Origin: Spirulina subsalsa PCC 9445
GTDB taxonomy: Bacteria; Cyanobacteriota; Cyanobacteriia; Cyanobacteriales; Spirulinaceae
DNA length: 64,000 bases
Assembly: GCF_000314005.1 (NCBI RefSeq)
Contig: NZ_JH980292.1
Location: 2,125,725-2,189,724 of the forward strand
Direction: 5' to 3'
The notes under the pieces were generated by a model. That model was not told where the DNA came from and did no database searches. It was given only the letters and a program-made list of their open reading frames with translations. Position 1 is the stretch's first letter. Each line of letters starts with the position of its first letter. The translations under genes and the position numbers were made by a program. Below, piece by piece: positions 44,598 to 52,060 of the stretch.

Positions 44598-44771
44598 TTG
44601 GCTAAACGTCGCAACTTGAAAAAAGAGAAAGCCTCTCGAAATCAATCTTACGCTCGACAGTTTCGGAAACACTCCTATCGTTCTTCTTCGAGAAATCAGC
44701 GTTTCTCTAGTCGTAATAGCACTAGCAATGGACAGAATGATGCTGAAACCAGCAATAGTTCTGATTCTTAA
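44598..44771 (+). CDS. Small basic protein, 57 residues, TTG start
   Basis: TTG at 44598 opens 57 codons: M-AKRRNLKKEKASRNQSYAR, then QFRKHSYRSSSRNQRFS and a Ser/Asn-rich end. It is very basic in the first two-thirds and has the look of a small ribosome- or RNA-associated protein; similar short proteins beginning AKRRNLKKEKA occur in cyanobacteria. GGAG lies 11 bases upstream. The in-frame start has no ATG alternative: the nearby ATG 44591 hits a stop after four codons. Downstream of rbp and upstream of a strong terminator, so rbp and this gene probably form one transcript. Confidence 0.75.
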   Translation: MAKRRNLKKEKASRNQSYARQFRKHSYRSSSRNQRFSSRNSTSNGQNDAETSNSSDS

Positions 44772-44827
44772 GTAGAGCGACTCTCGGAGTATTGCTCTTG
44801 TCTAATTGTGATAAAAAACTTGTGATG

Positions 44828-44866
44828 AAAAACTCCAACTCAGCGAATTTGAAAGTTGGAGTTTTT
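44828..44866 (+). terminator. Rho-independent terminator of the rbp transcript
   Basis: AAAAACTCCAACT / AGTTGGAGTTTTT, a perfect 13-bp stem with a 13-base loop, continuing into GTTTGTTTT. Confidence 0.9.
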
Positions 44867-44918
44867 GTTTGTTTTGGGATGTAGGAGGAATTTATGAATT
44901 ATTTACAGCAATGTTGCG

Positions 44919-44955
44919 TTGAAAGCCCCATCCCCTCGTGGGTGGGGAGCTTCAA
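44919..44955. other. Perfect-looking hairpin at the FGGY gene end (IS605-end-like)
   Basis: TTGAAaGCCCCATCCC / GGGTGGGGagCTTCAA, about 15 pairs around a 5-base loop. It overlaps the stop codon of the FGGY kinase (44952). Just before it is GGAGGAATTT-ATG followed by 12 codons, which may be the head of a gene cut off here. It resembles an end of an IS200/IS605 or a tnpB-less relative. Confidence 0.45.
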
Positions 44956-46214
44956 GAAGCCCTATCTACTGTTCCCTGATAAGCTAATTGAGCCGTACCG
45001 TAGGCGGCCTCTGTTTGCTGGGAAGACTGGACAGGAACGCAGAGATGGCGCTGTCGAATGGTCGTCCATTGGGGGTTTCTTGCCCCACCTCCGGCTGTAT
45101 AGACTTGAGTGAGGGGTGTTGCACCCAATTCCTTTAACCGTTGGTAGCCTTCCGCTTCAAGGCGTGCCATACTCTCTAGTAAGCCGTGGAGGAAAGTTAC
45201 CGGATCATCGGGACGGGGACTGAGTTGGGGGGATAAATTGGGGTCATTGCGGGGGAAGCGATCGCCTTTCCTCAACAAAGGGTAATAGTGTAGAGGACTA
45301 GCCTGATGGGGGTTAATTTGCGCGCTGAGGCGGCTTAACTCGTCGGGAGAGAAAAAATGAGCTAAAACCGCTCCCCCGGTGTTAGATGCGCCTCCTGTGA
45401 GCCACAGAGAGCCTAAACGATGGGAATAGACACCTGATGCTGCTTGATCAACTTTCTGGGAACTGAGCAGCTTTAAGACGAGGGTAGAACCGAGGGAAGT
45501 CACAGCGTCACCCGGCCTAGTTGCCCCACTCGCAAGGAATGCTGCGATACTATCCGTCGTTCCGGCACAGATTTGACAGTCAGGGGGCAAGGAAAAGCGA
45601 TCGCACCACTTCCTCTGAATTGACCCCACAGGGCGACCGGGTGACATAATACGAGGTAATAGCACCCCGAACGGAGAACAAGATAAAGCGGGGGGATAGG
45701 TGAGAGTTACCACGTCATATCCCAATTTAAGCGCGTTGTGATAATCACTGATGCCTAGTTTGCCGTGGAGTAAAAAAGCTAACCAGTCCGCTTGGTGGAG
45801 AAAATAGGCCCCCTGTGTAAAATAGGGCTGTTTTTGCCACCAGAGCAACTTCGCTAAACTGGACGTGGCACTATGGACAACGGGACAATAGGGTAACAGT
45901 TCTCGGACTCTATCAACTTCCCCCTTAGCTCGCGGATCATTGTATAATAAAGGCTCTGTAATGGGTACGCCTTGGGCATCACAGAGTAAAACGGTCGCCG
46001 ATGTGCCGTTCAGTGCGATCGCCTGAATCTCCCGACAGTAAACTGGGGGAATCTCTGCCAGTAGTGCAATCAGGGTTTTCTGCCAAAGTTGGGGAAGTGC
46101 ATCTTGACCCGAAAAAGTGATTTGAGCTTGATAGGCCATTGTCCCCGTTGCGTCAATTACACAGCTTCTTGCTCCTGACGTACCGAAATCAAGCCCCAAA
46201 TATAAACCTTTCAT
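44952..46214 (-). CDS. FGGY-family sugar kinase (ribulose/xylulose kinase-like)
   Basis: 420 residues from ATG 46214, which has GGAGAAAAG upstream. Two FGGY domains: N-terminal GLDFGTSGARSCVIDATG and later CAGTTDSIAAFLASG, TSLGSTLVLKLLS, then YTAGGGARNPQWTTIRQ. Length and motifs resemble the cyanobacterial/plastid SePSK/AtXK-1 group, reported to use D-ribulose. The last codons GATAGGGCTTCTTGA belong to the repeat/hairpin that begins there, so the final residues (DRAS) may not be native. Confidence 0.88.
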   Translation of the reverse strand: MKGLYLGLDFGTSGARSCVIDATGTMAYQAQITFSGQDALPQLWQKTLIALLAEIPPVYCREIQAIALNGTSATVLLCDAQGVPITEPLLYNDPRAKGEVDRVRELLPYCPVVHSATSSLAKLLWWQKQPYFTQGAYFLHQADWLAFLLHGKLGISDYHNALKLGYDVVTLTYPPALSCSPFGVLLPRIMSPGRPVGSIQRKWCDRFSLPPDCQICAGTTDSIAAFLASGATRPGDAVTSLGSTLVLKLLSSQKVDQAASGVYSHRLGSLWLTGGASNTGGAVLAHFFSPDELSRLSAQINPHQASPLHYYPLLRKGDRFPRNDPNLSPQLSPRPDDPVTFLHGLLESMARLEAEGYQRLKELGATPLTQVYTAGGGARNPQWTTIRQRHLCVPVQSSQQTEAAYGTAQLAYQGTVDRAS

Positions 46215-46317
46215 ACACTTTTCTCCTTTTCGCCCCCTTGTCACTCTACACTTTGAGGAAGAACCCCAATTCACTCAGGCTACTCCACTTTTGACCATAC
46301 TCCTGCGGACAGGACTC

Positions 46318-47409
46318 ATGGATATTCAATCCCACCAATTTATTTCTTTCTTTGAACCCGAACAAGCCCATGAACTCTGTGAAATTGCCATTATTGAGCA
46401 GTTTAAAGATCCCGCGATTATCTTTGAAGAAGGAGAAGTCCCGGACTTTTTATATTTAGTCCTAGAAGGGACAGTTCTGTTTCGGAAACAAACCCAAAAC
46501 GGTCATTACCAAATCGTTGCTAGAGCCATCCCCAATGAGTTTTTTGGCGAATTCGGTATCTTGGACGGACAGCCCCGCAGCGCCCAAGCCGTTATTCAAG
46601 AAGAAGCGGTTTTAGCCAAAATTCCCCGCAGTATCCTGATGGAACTCCTCAATAATACTAAAAGTGGGGTAGTTTTAAAATTGTTTGGCTATGTGATCCA
46701 TCGACTCCGCGTCACAACGGAAGAATACGTCAAACATCTGGCTCATAAAGAAAAAATGGTGTTAATGGGGGAAATGGTTAACACCATCATTCATGATTTT
46801 AAAAGTCCGTTAAGTGGGATTCATTTATCGAGTGGGATGATTCGAGAAATCCATGAGGACGAGGAAACTTTAGAATGGTGTGACTTGATTCAAGCTCAAG
46901 CTGAACGCATGACAGCCATGGCGGAGGAATTGTTAGACTTTGCCCGAGGGAGTGCCGTTTTAGAAAAGCGTCCGGTTAATCTTTTGCGAATGTTAGAACG
47001 GTTTGAGAAACTAAATCGAGTTTATTTAACTCAACAAAATGTGAAATTTACGGTTGAGAGTGAAGCCTATTTAGTGATAAAAGCTGATGAAAATAAGCTA
47101 TTGCGCGTGATTCAGAATTTAGTCATTAATGCGGTTGAATCCTTCTGTCATCGTGGAGGACAAGTCCTGATTAAAACCATTGAAACTCCCACAGGGGTAC
47201 AAATCCAGATCCAAGACAATGGTCCGGGGATTCCTGAATCTATTCGAGAAACCTTTTTCGAGTCTTTCGTGACTCATGGCAAAAAAGGAGGAACTGGATT
47301 AGGAACAGCCATTGCTAAATCTATTATTGAAGGTCATGGGGGAAATATTCATTTTGAATCGTCCCATGAAACAGGTACGATTTTCTTTATTGATTTACCT
47401 TGTAATTAA
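46318..47409 (+). CDS. Histidine kinase with N-terminal cyclic-nucleotide-binding domain
   Basis: 363 residues from ATG 46318 (AGGA just upstream; a TTG at 46291 is less likely). Residues about 8-125: cNMP-binding beta-roll with VPDFLYLVLEGTVLFR and the phosphate-cassette-like FGEFGILDGQPRSAQA. Then HisKA with the phospho-accepting His in TIIHDFKSPLSGIHL and HATPase_c with NLVINAVESF, DNGPGIP and GGTGLGTAIAKSIIE. No membrane helix. It could read cAMP made by a cyclase such as the one at 8903; in the cassette the Glu and Arg residues expected for cAMP contact appear present. No response regulator is adjacent. Confidence 0.9.
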   Translation: MDIQSHQFISFFEPEQAHELCEIAIIEQFKDPAIIFEEGEVPDFLYLVLEGTVLFRKQTQNGHYQIVARAIPNEFFGEFGILDGQPRSAQAVIQEEAVLAKIPRSILMELLNNTKSGVVLKLFGYVIHRLRVTTEEYVKHLAHKEKMVLMGEMVNTIIHDFKSPLSGIHLSSGMIREIHEDEETLEWCDLIQAQAERMTAMAEELLDFARGSAVLEKRPVNLLRMLERFEKLNRVYLTQQNVKFTVESEAYLVIKADENKLLRVIQNLVINAVESFCHRGGQVLIKTIETPTGVQIQIQDNGPGIPESIRETFFESFVTHGKKGGTGLGTAIAKSIIEGHGGNIHFESSHETGTIFFIDLPCN

Positions 47410-47435
47410 TTTCGCGGTTTTTGTAGTACCTCATT

Positions 47436-48977
47436 ATGGTATCCCTCACTGAACAAATTTTAGGTCAACATCCTGATTCCGTGTTACAACGTCTCCGTCA
47501 AGCGGATCAGGTTTGGCAGAAACTGCGCACTCAACCTGCTAAAATACCCCAATTTGTCAAGGAAAGTTCACAAAACTTAGGAAACCTCCATTGGGATGTT
47601 GTGGTGAGTGGGGGGACTTTAGGCATCTTAATCGCGGCATCCTTGCAACAAAGGGGGTTTCGGGTGGTGGTGTTGGAACGAGGGAAGTTGCGAGGCCGAG
47701 ATCAGGAGTGGAATATTTCCCGTCAGGAATTGCTGAAGTTGCGGGAAATCGGGCTGTTGAGTGAGGAAGAGTTAGAAAATGCGATCGCCAGTGAATATAA
47801 TCCTACCCGTGTCACCTTTCATCAAGGTATTGAAATCTGGGTGAATAATGTCCTAAATATTGGTGTAGATCCTGTTTATCTCCTCGAAACTGTTAAGCAA
47901 AAATTTTTAGCCGCCGGGGGGACTTTGTTAGAAAACACCCCGTTAAAAGGGGTAACAGTTCATCCCGATGGAGTGGCATTAGACACAGGAGAAACGCCCC
48001 TTTCTGCCCGTTTATTACTGGATGCAATGGGACATTTTTCTCCCATTGTTCAACAAGCGAGACAAGGGGAAAAACCCCAAGGAATTTGTTTAGTGGTGGG
48101 CAGTTGTGCCACCGGGTATTCTGAGAATACAACCGGGGATCTTATGGCATCTTTTACCCCCATAGATCATCAATGTCAATATTTTTGGGAAGCCTTTCCC
48201 GCTAAAGATGGACGCACTACCTATTTGTTCACTTATTTAGACGCAGATCCTCAACGGTTTAGTCTAGAATTCCTGATGGAGGAATATTTAAGACTGCTCC
48301 CTCAATACCAAAATATTGAACTCTCGCAACTAGAGTTTAAACGCTTTTTATTCGGTTTTTTCCCCGCTTATCGCAACAGTCCGATCACATTTCCCTGGTC
48401 TAGAATCCTCCCCATTGGAGATAGTAGCGGGGGGCAATCTCCTGTTAGCTTTGGAGGATTCGGCTCAATGGTGCGTCATCTCAAACGGCTCACGTTGGGC
48501 ATAGAAGAAGCCTTAACGGTGGATTTATTGGATCAAAAATCCTTAGCACTTTTACAACCCTATCAGCCGAATATTATGGTGACATGGCTCTTTCAAAGAA
48601 CCATGAGCGTTCAGGTGAATCAAGAAATTGACCCTAACCAAATTAATGGATTATTAACGGGTGTTTTTCAGGTGATGGATGAATTGGGAGAAGGAGTTTT
48701 AAAGCCGTTTTTACAAGATGTTGTCCGCTTTTCTGGCTTGGCGAAGACCTTACCCCGTGTTAATCCTAAATTTGTTTTACCGATTCTCCCTCAAGTGGGT
48801 TTAGGGTTATTGCTAGATTGGCTATTTCACTATATTAATCTCGCCCTTTATACCGCGTTTTATGCTCTCAGTTTGCCTCTAGAGCCTTGGGTTAAAAATT
48901 TATCCCCTCGGTGGCAATATTATTATCATCGCTGGCGGGATGGGTGGCAATATGGCGCAGGTTTGGATGAGGAATAG
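47436..48977 (+). CDS. cruP: CruP-like FAD-dependent protein (lycopene cyclase-related)
   Basis: 513 residues. An N-terminal helical extension (1-50), then a Rossmann fold VVVSGGTLGILIAASLQQRGFRVVVLERG (in two parts), and the CruA/CruP signature IGDSSGGQSPVSFGGFGSMVRHL split around residue 330. The C-terminus is hydrophobic (LGLLLDWLFHYINLALYTAFY). CruP is the paralogue of lycopene cyclase CruA found in oxygenic phototrophs; its own cyclase activity is doubtful and it has been linked to protection from oxidative damage. Assignment versus CruA rests on motif memory. Confidence 0.82.
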   Translation: MVSLTEQILGQHPDSVLQRLRQADQVWQKLRTQPAKIPQFVKESSQNLGNLHWDVVVSGGTLGILIAASLQQRGFRVVVLERGKLRGRDQEWNISRQELLKLREIGLLSEEELENAIASEYNPTRVTFHQGIEIWVNNVLNIGVDPVYLLETVKQKFLAAGGTLLENTPLKGVTVHPDGVALDTGETPLSARLLLDAMGHFSPIVQQARQGEKPQGICLVVGSCATGYSENTTGDLMASFTPIDHQCQYFWEAFPAKDGRTTYLFTYLDADPQRFSLEFLMEEYLRLLPQYQNIELSQLEFKRFLFGFFPAYRNSPITFPWSRILPIGDSSGGQSPVSFGGFGSMVRHLKRLTLGIEEALTVDLLDQKSLALLQPYQPNIMVTWLFQRTMSVQVNQEIDPNQINGLLTGVFQVMDELGEGVLKPFLQDVVRFSGLAKTLPRVNPKFVLPILPQVGLGLLLDWLFHYINLALYTAFYALSLPLEPWVKNLSPRWQYYYHRWRDGWQYGAGLDEE

Positions 48978-49075
48978 TGAAGTATTGAGGGGTTACTGTT
49001 TTGTTGGGTTGCGCTTCCTCTGCCGAACCTACAACTACAACTTACGGATGGAATTTGTCAATCAGGGGGGAGGGG

Positions 49076-49987
49076 ATGCCCTTAAATTGCGGTTGGGTGT
49101 ATCGGGATAGGGTTCGACCTGAATATGGGGGATGGTCGGTGTTAGATTACTATAGCCAACTCTATCGCCATTCTAGTCGGGAGGTTTGGGGCGATCGCAT
49201 TACCCAAGGACAAATCCGCCTCAATGACCACCCCACCACCCCCCACACCCGCTTAAAACCCGGACAACTCCTCACCTACCACCGCCCCCCTTGGGTAGAA
49301 CCCGCCGCCCCCCTCAACTTCACCCTCCTGGCCAGTGACCCAGATTTTCTCGTCGTCGCCAAACCCTCCGGTTTACCCGTCCTCCCCGGCGCTGGCTTTT
49401 TAGAACAAACCCTCTGGTTTCAACTCCAGCAACAATACCCAGAAATTGCCCCCATCCATCGCCTAGGACGCGGCACATCCGGGGTGATATTATGGGCGAG
49501 AACCCCCCAAGGACGGCAAAACCTCAGCCGTCAACTGCGACAAGGGCAAATGGTCAAAGAATACCGCGCCCTCGTCCCAGATTGGACCCACGGGGACTCC
49601 CTCACCATTACCCACCCCATCGGCAAAGTCCCCCACCCCACCCTCGGCACTGTCTACGCCGCTACACCAGAAGGAGGGATGAGGGCAGAAAGTCGGGTGC
49701 AATACCTAGGGAAACAGGAAACCGGGGTACTTTTAGGGGTCATTATTCCCACGGGTCGCCCCCACCAAATCCGGATTCATTTAGCCACTGTTGGTCATCC
49801 CTTAAAGGGAGATCCCTTGTATCAACCGGGAGGAGGCTTAAACCTGACCATTAACCCAGAAACCGGGACTTATGCCGTACCGGGAGATGGGGGTTATTGC
49901 TTGCACGCCCACCGTTTGAGCTTCTTTCATCCCCAAACGGGTGAACGTCTGACCTACCAAGCGCCTCCTCCGTCTTGGGTTTGCTGA
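49076..49987 (+). CDS. RluA-family pseudouridine synthase-like protein, catalytic Asp absent
   Basis: 303 residues from ATG 49076 (GGGGAGGGG upstream; the frame opens at 49001). An S4-like N-terminal part (GDRITQGQIRLNDHPTTPHT, LKPGQLLTYH), then the synthase domain: DPDFLVVAKPSGLPVLPG, the motif-II equivalent PIHRLGRGTSGVILWAR, and PTGRPHQIRIHLATVGHPLKGDPLY. In RluA enzymes motif II reads HRLDxxTSG with catalytic Asp; here the codon is GGA (Gly). Plant and cyanobacterial relatives with HRLGRGTSG exist as far as I recall. The stop codon TGA lies in GGGTTTGCTGA, the end of the repeat that follows. Confidence 0.85.
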   Translation: MPLNCGWVYRDRVRPEYGGWSVLDYYSQLYRHSSREVWGDRITQGQIRLNDHPTTPHTRLKPGQLLTYHRPPWVEPAAPLNFTLLASDPDFLVVAKPSGLPVLPGAGFLEQTLWFQLQQQYPEIAPIHRLGRGTSGVILWARTPQGRQNLSRQLRQGQMVKEYRALVPDWTHGDSLTITHPIGKVPHPTLGTVYAATPEGGMRAESRVQYLGKQETGVLLGVIIPTGRPHQIRIHLATVGHPLKGDPLYQPGGGLNLTINPETGTYAVPGDGGYCLHAHRLSFFHPQTGERLTYQAPPPSWVC

Positions 49988-50203
49988 ATTAGGGAACAGG
50001 GAACAGGGAACGGGGAATAGGGGAGTAGGGAATAGGGAATAGGGGAGAGGGGGAGAGGGGGAGAGATAGTGGCTAGTGAATAGCCAAAACTCTTTTATTT
50101 TAGGGAACAGGGAACAGGGGGGGAGAGTTCCCGGACTCCCGATTCCCGACTCCCGACTCCCGACTCCCGATTCCCGATTCCCGGACTTTTTCAGCAAGTC
50201 CTA
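49976..50203. repeat. Dispersed repeat element with inverted ends
   Basis: Left end GGGTTTGCTGAATTAGGG, right end TTTTTCAGCAAGTCCTAG; inside are multiple GGGAACAGGG, GGGGAATAGG and GGGGGAGAG units, then tandem CCCGACT/CCCGATT units. The left end includes the stop codon of the RluA-like gene. Confidence 0.65.
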
Positions 50204-50211
50204 GACAATTT

Positions 50212-50298
50212 CTAAGCGTGGCGGTTAATCTCCGCTTGTAGCCATTCATCCACAGGCTGACCATCCTTGCGTTTTAACTCGATTTCCACATGAAGCTC
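50212..50298 (-). pseudogene. 3' part of a small gene split by the IS element
   Basis: Minus-strand codons read ELHVEIELKRKDGQPVDEWL-QAEINRHA-stop (TAG at 50212-50214). Joined to the 5' part at 51906-52001 it gives a continuous 60-residue frame: the last base before the element and the first after it are in phase. Unrecognised small acidic/basic protein, likely soluble. Confidence 0.75.
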
Positions 50299-50330
50299 AC
50301 CCCACCTGCCTACGGCGAGGTGGGGGTGTC

Positions 50331-51686
50331 CTATGCTAATCCCGGACTCTTCTCAGTCCACAGATCACACAAACAAGCCCAGCTTCTAGGCGAACCTCCA
50401 GAACATTTGCTGGAAGGCTCCTCACTGTCCTTTCGGCGAGTGAGCTGAAGAATCCCTCTCGCGGCAATATTTTGACTCCCATTCAGGTCGCAGTTATACC
50501 GCTTCCCATTGGCAAACACCGCCAGAGCATAGTTTTTTGCGTCTCGCTTCACCATCCCAGACCCATCGTAAGCCAGTTTCGAGGTGTAGGCTGCCTTAAC
50601 CTCCATCACATTTCCACCCCTTTCTTGCCACTTCATTTCCGTATAATCGCGGATTTTTGCCTTGAGCCAGCCATGAAACCGTTGGCGCAATGTTGAGCGT
50701 TTCCGCCCCCCCTTTGCCTTCCAACCCTTCAGGTTCTCAAAAACAATTGCCTCCGCGTTGAACGCACTGGCAATTTGGACAATCCGCTTAGAAACGATGT
50801 GACTGATCTGCTCATTGATGTTGGCGCATTGGCGATAGGTCTGGGCACAGAAGCCCTTGTGGAGCTTCCCTCCCTTTCCCATCGTCTTTCTTGCCCGCAT
50901 AGCAACGGACTTAAGTCTTTGGTCTCGACGGTCTATGTCTCTGCCAGGGTGAATAAATTCACGATGGATTACAGTGCCGCCAAAGGTTACAACTGTGACT
51001 GTTGCGGTGGTGTTGATGCCCAAATCGACCGCCACAACATTTTTATCCGGGTTCCGTTTCTCTGGGACACAATCAAACGGAACGGAGAGATGACAAGCTC
51101 GGTTATTGAAGATTAGGGCAGGGGACAACATTTTGTTGCCTGGTATCCCATGGCGTTCCCGCAACCCGGTGATCTGCACCTTTGTCCAAATCCAGTCTGT
51201 TCCGGTAAATACTTTGATCTCAACGGCATGATAGCCATGGAGTTTGTAGCATTGACCCCTGTACAGAACTGGATAACAACCGGCTTCAGCATTGAGAATG
51301 GGGGGTTTTGCCTGCCGACGCTGACGCGATCGCCCACATTGCCATTCTCGATAACGGGTGATGTAGCTACTGACCTGCCCCATGGCAAAGCTGATGGCGG
51401 CTCGCCGATAGTAGCTGGGGAACTTGTAAAATATCCCATCGATGGACGGGTACTTGACCACAGGACGTTTAGCTGTTGCGTGGATTAAACGCTCTACCGC
51501 AGGGATTTGTTGCTGTGAGGATAAACCCCCTAACGCTGACCAATGGGTGAAGACAATGCCTACCACATATCGACAGAGCCGACGGTAAACTTTCACCGTT
51601 TCGCCAAACAGAACACGCTGTTGGGCGGTTGGGTTCAGTCTCCACTTATCGGTTCTGATGATTTTGGTGGGCTTCTTGACTTTCAT
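50331..51686 (-). CDS. tnpB: TnpB-related RNA-guided nuclease family protein
   Basis: 451 residues. RuvC triad: Asp in NVVAVDLGINTTATVTVV, Glu in AIVFENLKGWK, Asp in YNCDLNGSQNIAARG. The region between the second and third sites (TSKLAYDGSGMVKRDAKNYA) has no CxxC pairs, so the usual TnpB zinc ribbon is missing; this is typical, as far as I recall, of the cyanobacterial TnpB-related subgroup with KYPSIDGIFYKFPSYYRRAA near the N-terminus. TnpB proteins cut DNA guided by an omega RNA made from the element right end, overlapping the gene 3' end, here about 50299-50450. Catalytic residues look intact. Confidence 0.88.
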   Translation of the reverse strand: MKVKKPTKIIRTDKWRLNPTAQQRVLFGETVKVYRRLCRYVVGIVFTHWSALGGLSSQQQIPAVERLIHATAKRPVVKYPSIDGIFYKFPSYYRRAAISFAMGQVSSYITRYREWQCGRSRQRRQAKPPILNAEAGCYPVLYRGQCYKLHGYHAVEIKVFTGTDWIWTKVQITGLRERHGIPGNKMLSPALIFNNRACHLSVPFDCVPEKRNPDKNVVAVDLGINTTATVTVVTFGGTVIHREFIHPGRDIDRRDQRLKSVAMRARKTMGKGGKLHKGFCAQTYRQCANINEQISHIVSKRIVQIASAFNAEAIVFENLKGWKAKGGRKRSTLRQRFHGWLKAKIRDYTEMKWQERGGNVMEVKAAYTSKLAYDGSGMVKRDAKNYALAVFANGKRYNCDLNGSQNIAARGILQLTRRKDSEEPSSKCSGGSPRSWACLCDLWTEKSPGLA

Positions 51687-51739
51687 TGGAGGATTATAAC
51701 ATAGTGACCCGGCATAATGGCCATCAAAAAGGTTGATGT

Positions 51740-51859
51740 ATGGTAACTACGCTCAGGTCGTTCTCTCACAGTGTTGCGCTCATCAGTGTCATCTCTTCTG
51801 GTGGTGCTCCACTGTCTGTTCTCAAACAGTACATCGAGAATCAAGGCTATGACGACTAA
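51740..51859 (+). pseudogene. tnpA (Y1 transposase) C-terminal remnant
   Basis: 40-codon fragment ending ISVISSGGAPLSVLKQYIEN-QGYDD-stop. The GGAPLSVLKQYIENQ ending matches the C-terminal helix of IS200-type Y1 transposases. The HUH motif and most of the protein are missing; an in-frame stop lies just upstream, so an internal deletion removed the rest. The element cannot move without help. Confidence 0.7.
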
Positions 51860-51905
51860 GACCCTACCGCTCCTTGACCCCCACCTGCCTACGGCGACGT
51901 GGGGG

Positions 51906-52001
51906 AGTGCGTCGCTCTTTTTGTTCAACAAAAAAGGTTTGATTTTGCTCAAACATCCGAGTGATTTGCATTCGCAGGGTGTAGGGATTAATGGGGGACA
52001 T
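51906..52001 (-). pseudogene. 5' part of the small gene split by the IS element
   Basis: ATG at 52001 opens MSPINPYTLRMQITRMFEQN-QTFFVEQKERRT, then the element begins. Continuing in phase with the 3' part at 50298 gives ...KERRT-ELHVEIELKRK.... It is divergent from anmK, with 59 bases between start codons. In the present state translation would run into IS sequence, so the gene is probably inactive. Confidence 0.75.
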
Positions 52002-52060
52002 CGCGAAAAGGGGAAAGAAGAACAATCCGATTATAATGGGGTATTTCCCCGAAACCCCCC

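Larger units (their letters stand above)
50299..51905 (-). mobile_element. IS200/IS605-type element (tnpB with tnpA relic)
   Basis: 1607 bases. Both ends carry the same hairpin in the same orientation: CCCCACCTGCCTACGGCGAGG-TGGGG at 50299-50328 and CCCCCACCTGCCTACGGCGACG-TGGGGG at 51878-51905, as expected for ends recognised by Y1 transposases. tnpB reads on the minus strand and its stop abuts the right-end hairpin. A tnpA 3' fragment reads on the plus strand and ends near the left-end hairpin, the divergent layout of IS605/IS608. Exact limits come from restoration of a host reading frame when flanks are joined; there is no target duplication, consistent with the family. Confidence 0.85.

Noticed and set aside
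44894-45112. 72-codon plus-strand frame over the FGGY kinase end
   Set aside because: After 12 codons it runs through the hairpin and then antisense to the kinase; treated as a possible gene head only, not a gene.
51683-51952. 89-codon minus-strand frame upstream of tnpB
   Set aside because: It crosses the IS left end and overlaps the tnpA relic and the split host gene in other frames; no homology-like features.
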